From assembly GCA_023300835.1 (NCBI GenBank), contig JALZVB010000181.1:1-7940 (forward strand): a stretch of DNA of 7,940 nucleotides. Direction: 5' to 3'. The notes under the pieces are model-generated. The model was not told the DNA's origin. It was given only the letters and a program-made list of their open reading frames with translations, and did not search any database. The stretch's first letter is position 1. Every line of letters starts with the position of its first letter. The DNA comes from Saprospiraceae bacterium. Its GTDB lineage: Bacteria > Bacteroidota > Bacteroidia > Chitinophagales > Saprospiraceae. The translations under genes and the position numbers were made by a program. Positions 6,023-7,940 of this stretch are shown here, one piece after another.

Positions 6023-7940
6023 ATGCGATCCATTCCTGCAATTCTTAGTTTTATCATTCTAGCTTTTAATCTTTCTGGACAAGTTCCCAAAATTATTGAC
6101 GGAGACTTCTCTGATTGGTCTAATACCGATAAGACATTTACCGATCTGGGCGACTCGGCAGATCTAGATATAACCAGCGTCTCCATAGATAATGATGCGG
6201 ATCGACTATATATCTTGATTGAAACCGATACTGAGTTTGATCTACAAGACGGAGAAGACATTGGTGTTTTTATTGATGTAGATAATGATCCATCTACAGG
6301 TTTTGCTAGAGGAGGTATAGGCGCTGAGTTTACATATTACTTCTCAGACAAAAGAGGTTTTATCAATGAGCCTAGTGGTAATTCCTCCAGCGTAAATCAT
6401 GACCCACTAAATATAATAGGTCTACCTACATATACATCTAAGACATTTGAAATAGTATTCAATAGAACAGTTACTAACACCAACAGTATGACCATAAGTA
6501 TGGGTTCTACAATAGCTGTTTATATAGAAAATGGCTCTGATGGAGATGTTATTCCCAATTCTACTGGGGGCATGAAATATGTTATGCAAAATACGCCAAC
6601 AATTGTTGCTGATTATATGCTAAACAAAAATCCAGATCACCTGAGATTCATGACCTATAACGTAGAAAATGATGGCATTATACATCCCGCTAGAGTAAGC
6701 AATTTCCAAAAAATTATTACAGCTATAAATCCTGATGTCATTGCATTTCAAGAAACCTATAATACAGCGCCAGCTGATATAATAGGTTTACTCAATCAGT
6801 GGATTCCAAATGAAAATGGGCAGTCTTGGGAAGGCGCCAAAGTGCAGTCTGATATCATAGTATGTACACGTCAGGGTATGGAAGCCTATGATGACATAGA
6901 CGGCAATGGTGTTTTTCTTACCTACCCTACTAATGGACAAGATCCTCTGATAATATACAATGTCCATTTGCCTTGTTGTGACAATGATCTCCAACGACAA
7001 CAAGAAATAGATCACCTACTCAGTGTACTGAGAGATAAAGAAGGTGCTCCAGAGACAGGTTTTTCTTATGAAGAAAATGCGCCTACTATAATAACGGGAG
7101 ACTTTAATATGGTCGGAGAAGCTCAGAATTATTTTAGTTTTCTAGATGGAGATATCGTTGACAATGCCACTTATGGATCAGATTTCGGGCCAGACTGGGA
7201 TGGTAGTCAGCTAGAAGATCTAAACCCCAATGTAACTGGGTATCCTAGTAATTATACTTGGTCTAATCCTTCTGGAAATTATACACGTGGTAAACTTGAT
7301 TATATCTTCTACACCGGATCAGTTATGCAGAGTCGTAATGGTTTTGTATTTGACACAGAATGGTTGAGTGATGCTGATCTAGCAAGTTTAGGCCTCAATG
7401 CTAATGAGACAACACGTGCCTCAGATCACTTGCCTATTGTGTTTGATTTCACCTTTGGTGCAGACATAGATGCCGATGGCGATATGGTGAATTCTAGTGA
7501 AGATTGTGATGACAACAACCCTAATATATTTCCAGGTGCTACTGAGATCCCTAATAATGATATAGATGAGGATTGTGATGGTATAGCGCAGATAATTGAT
7601 AACGACAATGATTCATTTAATTCTGATCTTGATTGTGATGACAACAACCCTAATATATTTCCAGGTGCTACTGAGATCCCTAATAACAATATAGATGAGG
7701 ATTGTGACGGTACAGCGCAGATAATTGATAATGACAATGACTCTTTTAACTCCGATCTAGATTGTGATGACAACAACCCTAATATATTTCCAGGTGCTAC
7801 TGAAATTCCTAATAACAATGTAGATGAGGATTGTGATGGTATTGCCCAGATAATTGATAATGACAATGATTCATTTAATTCTGATCTTGATTGTGATGAC
7901 AACAACCCTAATATATTTCCAGGTGCTACTGAGATCCCTA
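6023..7940 (+). CDS. Secreted EEP-family nuclease/phosphoesterase with MopE-type metal-binding repeats (3' end outside window)
   Basis: The frame is open from ATG 6023 to the right edge (639 codons). Residues 1 to about 19 (MRSIPAILSFIILAFNLSG) are a signal peptide. Residues about 24-200, opening IIDGDFSDW and containing VFIDVDNDPSTGF, resemble the CBM9/DOMON-like beta-sandwich placed before exported enzymes. Residues about 207-477 are an endonuclease/exonuclease/phosphatase domain with its full catalytic set: Asn213 (MTYNVEN), Glu244 (FQET), His315 (VHLP), Asp360 and Asn362 (GDFN), Asp426 (LDYIFY), and Asp468-His469 (SDHLP). The family cleaves phosphodiesters with a divalent metal; substrate may be extracellular DNA or another phosphoester. 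From about 481 to the edge come four 43-residue DCDDNNPNIFPGA...IDEDCDG repeats. The protein should act outside the cell or on its surface; the expected C-terminal sorting signal lies beyond the window. Domain calls are firm; substrate is not. Confidence 0.92.
   Translation, partial: MRSIPAILSFIILAFNLSGQVPKIIDGDFSDWSNTDKTFTDLGDSADLDITSVSIDNDADRLYILIETDTEFDLQDGEDIGVFIDVDNDPSTGFARGGIGAEFTYYFSDKRGFINEPSGNSSSVNHDPLNIIGLPTYTSKTFEIVFNRTVTNTNSMTISMGSTIAVYIENGSDGDVIPNSTGGMKYVMQNTPTIVADYMLNKNPDHLRFMTYNVENDGIIHPARVSNFQKIITAINPDVIAFQETYNTAPADIIGLLNQWIPNENGQSWEGAKVQSDIIVCTRQGMEAYDDIDGNGVFLTYPTNGQDPLIIYNVHLPCCDNDLQRQQEIDHLLSVLRDKEGAPETGFSYEENAPTIITGDFNMVGEAQNYFSFLDGDIVDNATYGSDFGPDWDGSQLEDLNPNVTGYPSNYTWSNPSGNYTRGKLDYIFYTGSVMQSRNGFVFDTEWLSDADLASLGLNANETTRASDHLPIVFDFTFGADIDADGDMVNSSEDCDDNNPNIFPGATEIPNNDIDEDCDGIAQIIDNDNDSFNSDLDCDDNNPNIFPGATEIPNNNIDEDCDGTAQIIDNDNDSFNSDLDCDDNNPNIFPGATEIPNNNVDEDCDGIAQIIDNDNDSFNSDLDCDDNNPNIFPGATEIP
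7502..7940 (+). repeat. Four tandem 129-bp (43-residue) MopE/TSP3-like metal-binding repeats
   Basis: GATTGTGATGAC recurs at 7502, 7631, 7760 and 7889, a strict 129-bp period; the fourth copy is cut by the window edge. Each unit reads DCDDNNPNIFPGATEIPNN, then (D/N)(I/V)DEDCDG and AQIIDNDNDSFNSDL. This is the putative metal-binding motif seen in MopE-like proteins, joined to a DNDND calcium-loop-like linker. Units 1 and 2 differ at about ten of 129 bases by eye. The closely spaced acidic residues suggest calcium binding; paired Cys may form disulfides. Confidence 0.9.

Noticed and set aside
6019..7015. Minus-strand open frames at 6019-6261 and 6788-7015
   Set aside because: Both are antisense to the signal peptide, CBM9-like and EEP segments, whose plus-strand frame has a full catalytic motif set.
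7426..7905. Minus-strand 159-codon repetitive frame
   Set aside because: It is the reverse reading of the 129-bp MopE repeats; the plus strand encodes the recognised DCDD...DEDCDG motif, with synonymous third-position changes.
7502..7940. Regular 129-bp repeats considered as a CRISPR array
   Set aside because: The repeats are contiguous coding units without unique spacers and stay in one reading frame.

Overview
The window looks like chromosomal DNA of a Bacteroidota bacterium, most likely of the Saprospiria (Saprospiraceae/Lewinella-like). The evidence is AT-rich sequence, very large secreted repeat proteins of a kind common in that group, MopE-type metal-binding repeats, a promoter matching the Bacteroidota pattern (TTG, 19 bases, TAnnTT), and starts without clear Shine-Dalgarno sites. 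This placement is inferred from sequence style, not from a marker gene.

Layout. Positions 1-4064 (minus strand) hold the first 1354 codons of one giant exported protein: a signal peptide, a cysteine-containing beta-sandwich-like domain, then ten tandem units of about 107 residues. It runs off the left edge. Positions 4065-4566 are a divergent intergenic region with candidate promoters, an 8-bp inverted repeat and a small membrane-protein-like reading frame broken by a one-base shift. Positions 4567-5469 (plus) encode a complete fold-type IV PLP aminotransferase (IlvE/D-amino-acid transaminase superfamily). Positions 5619-5846 (plus) encode a 75-residue protein resembling small acidic helical proteins of Bacteroidota. 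A strong hairpin terminator follows at 5890-5940. From 6023 to the right edge (plus) is an exported endonuclease/exonuclease/phosphatase (EEP) enzyme with an N-terminal carbohydrate-binding-like domain and a C-terminal array of near-identical 43-residue MopE/thrombospondin-3-like metal-binding repeats.

How it fits together. Two unrelated exported, repeat-rich proteins flank a housekeeping aminotransferase and a small protein that are transcribed rightward. Both exported proteins lack their C-termini here, so the type IX secretion signal expected for such proteins cannot be seen. I see no CRISPR array, tRNA, rRNA, insertion sequence or recognisable defence or biosynthetic operon. The most interesting material is the repeat architecture of the two exported proteins and the broken small frame in the intergenic region.
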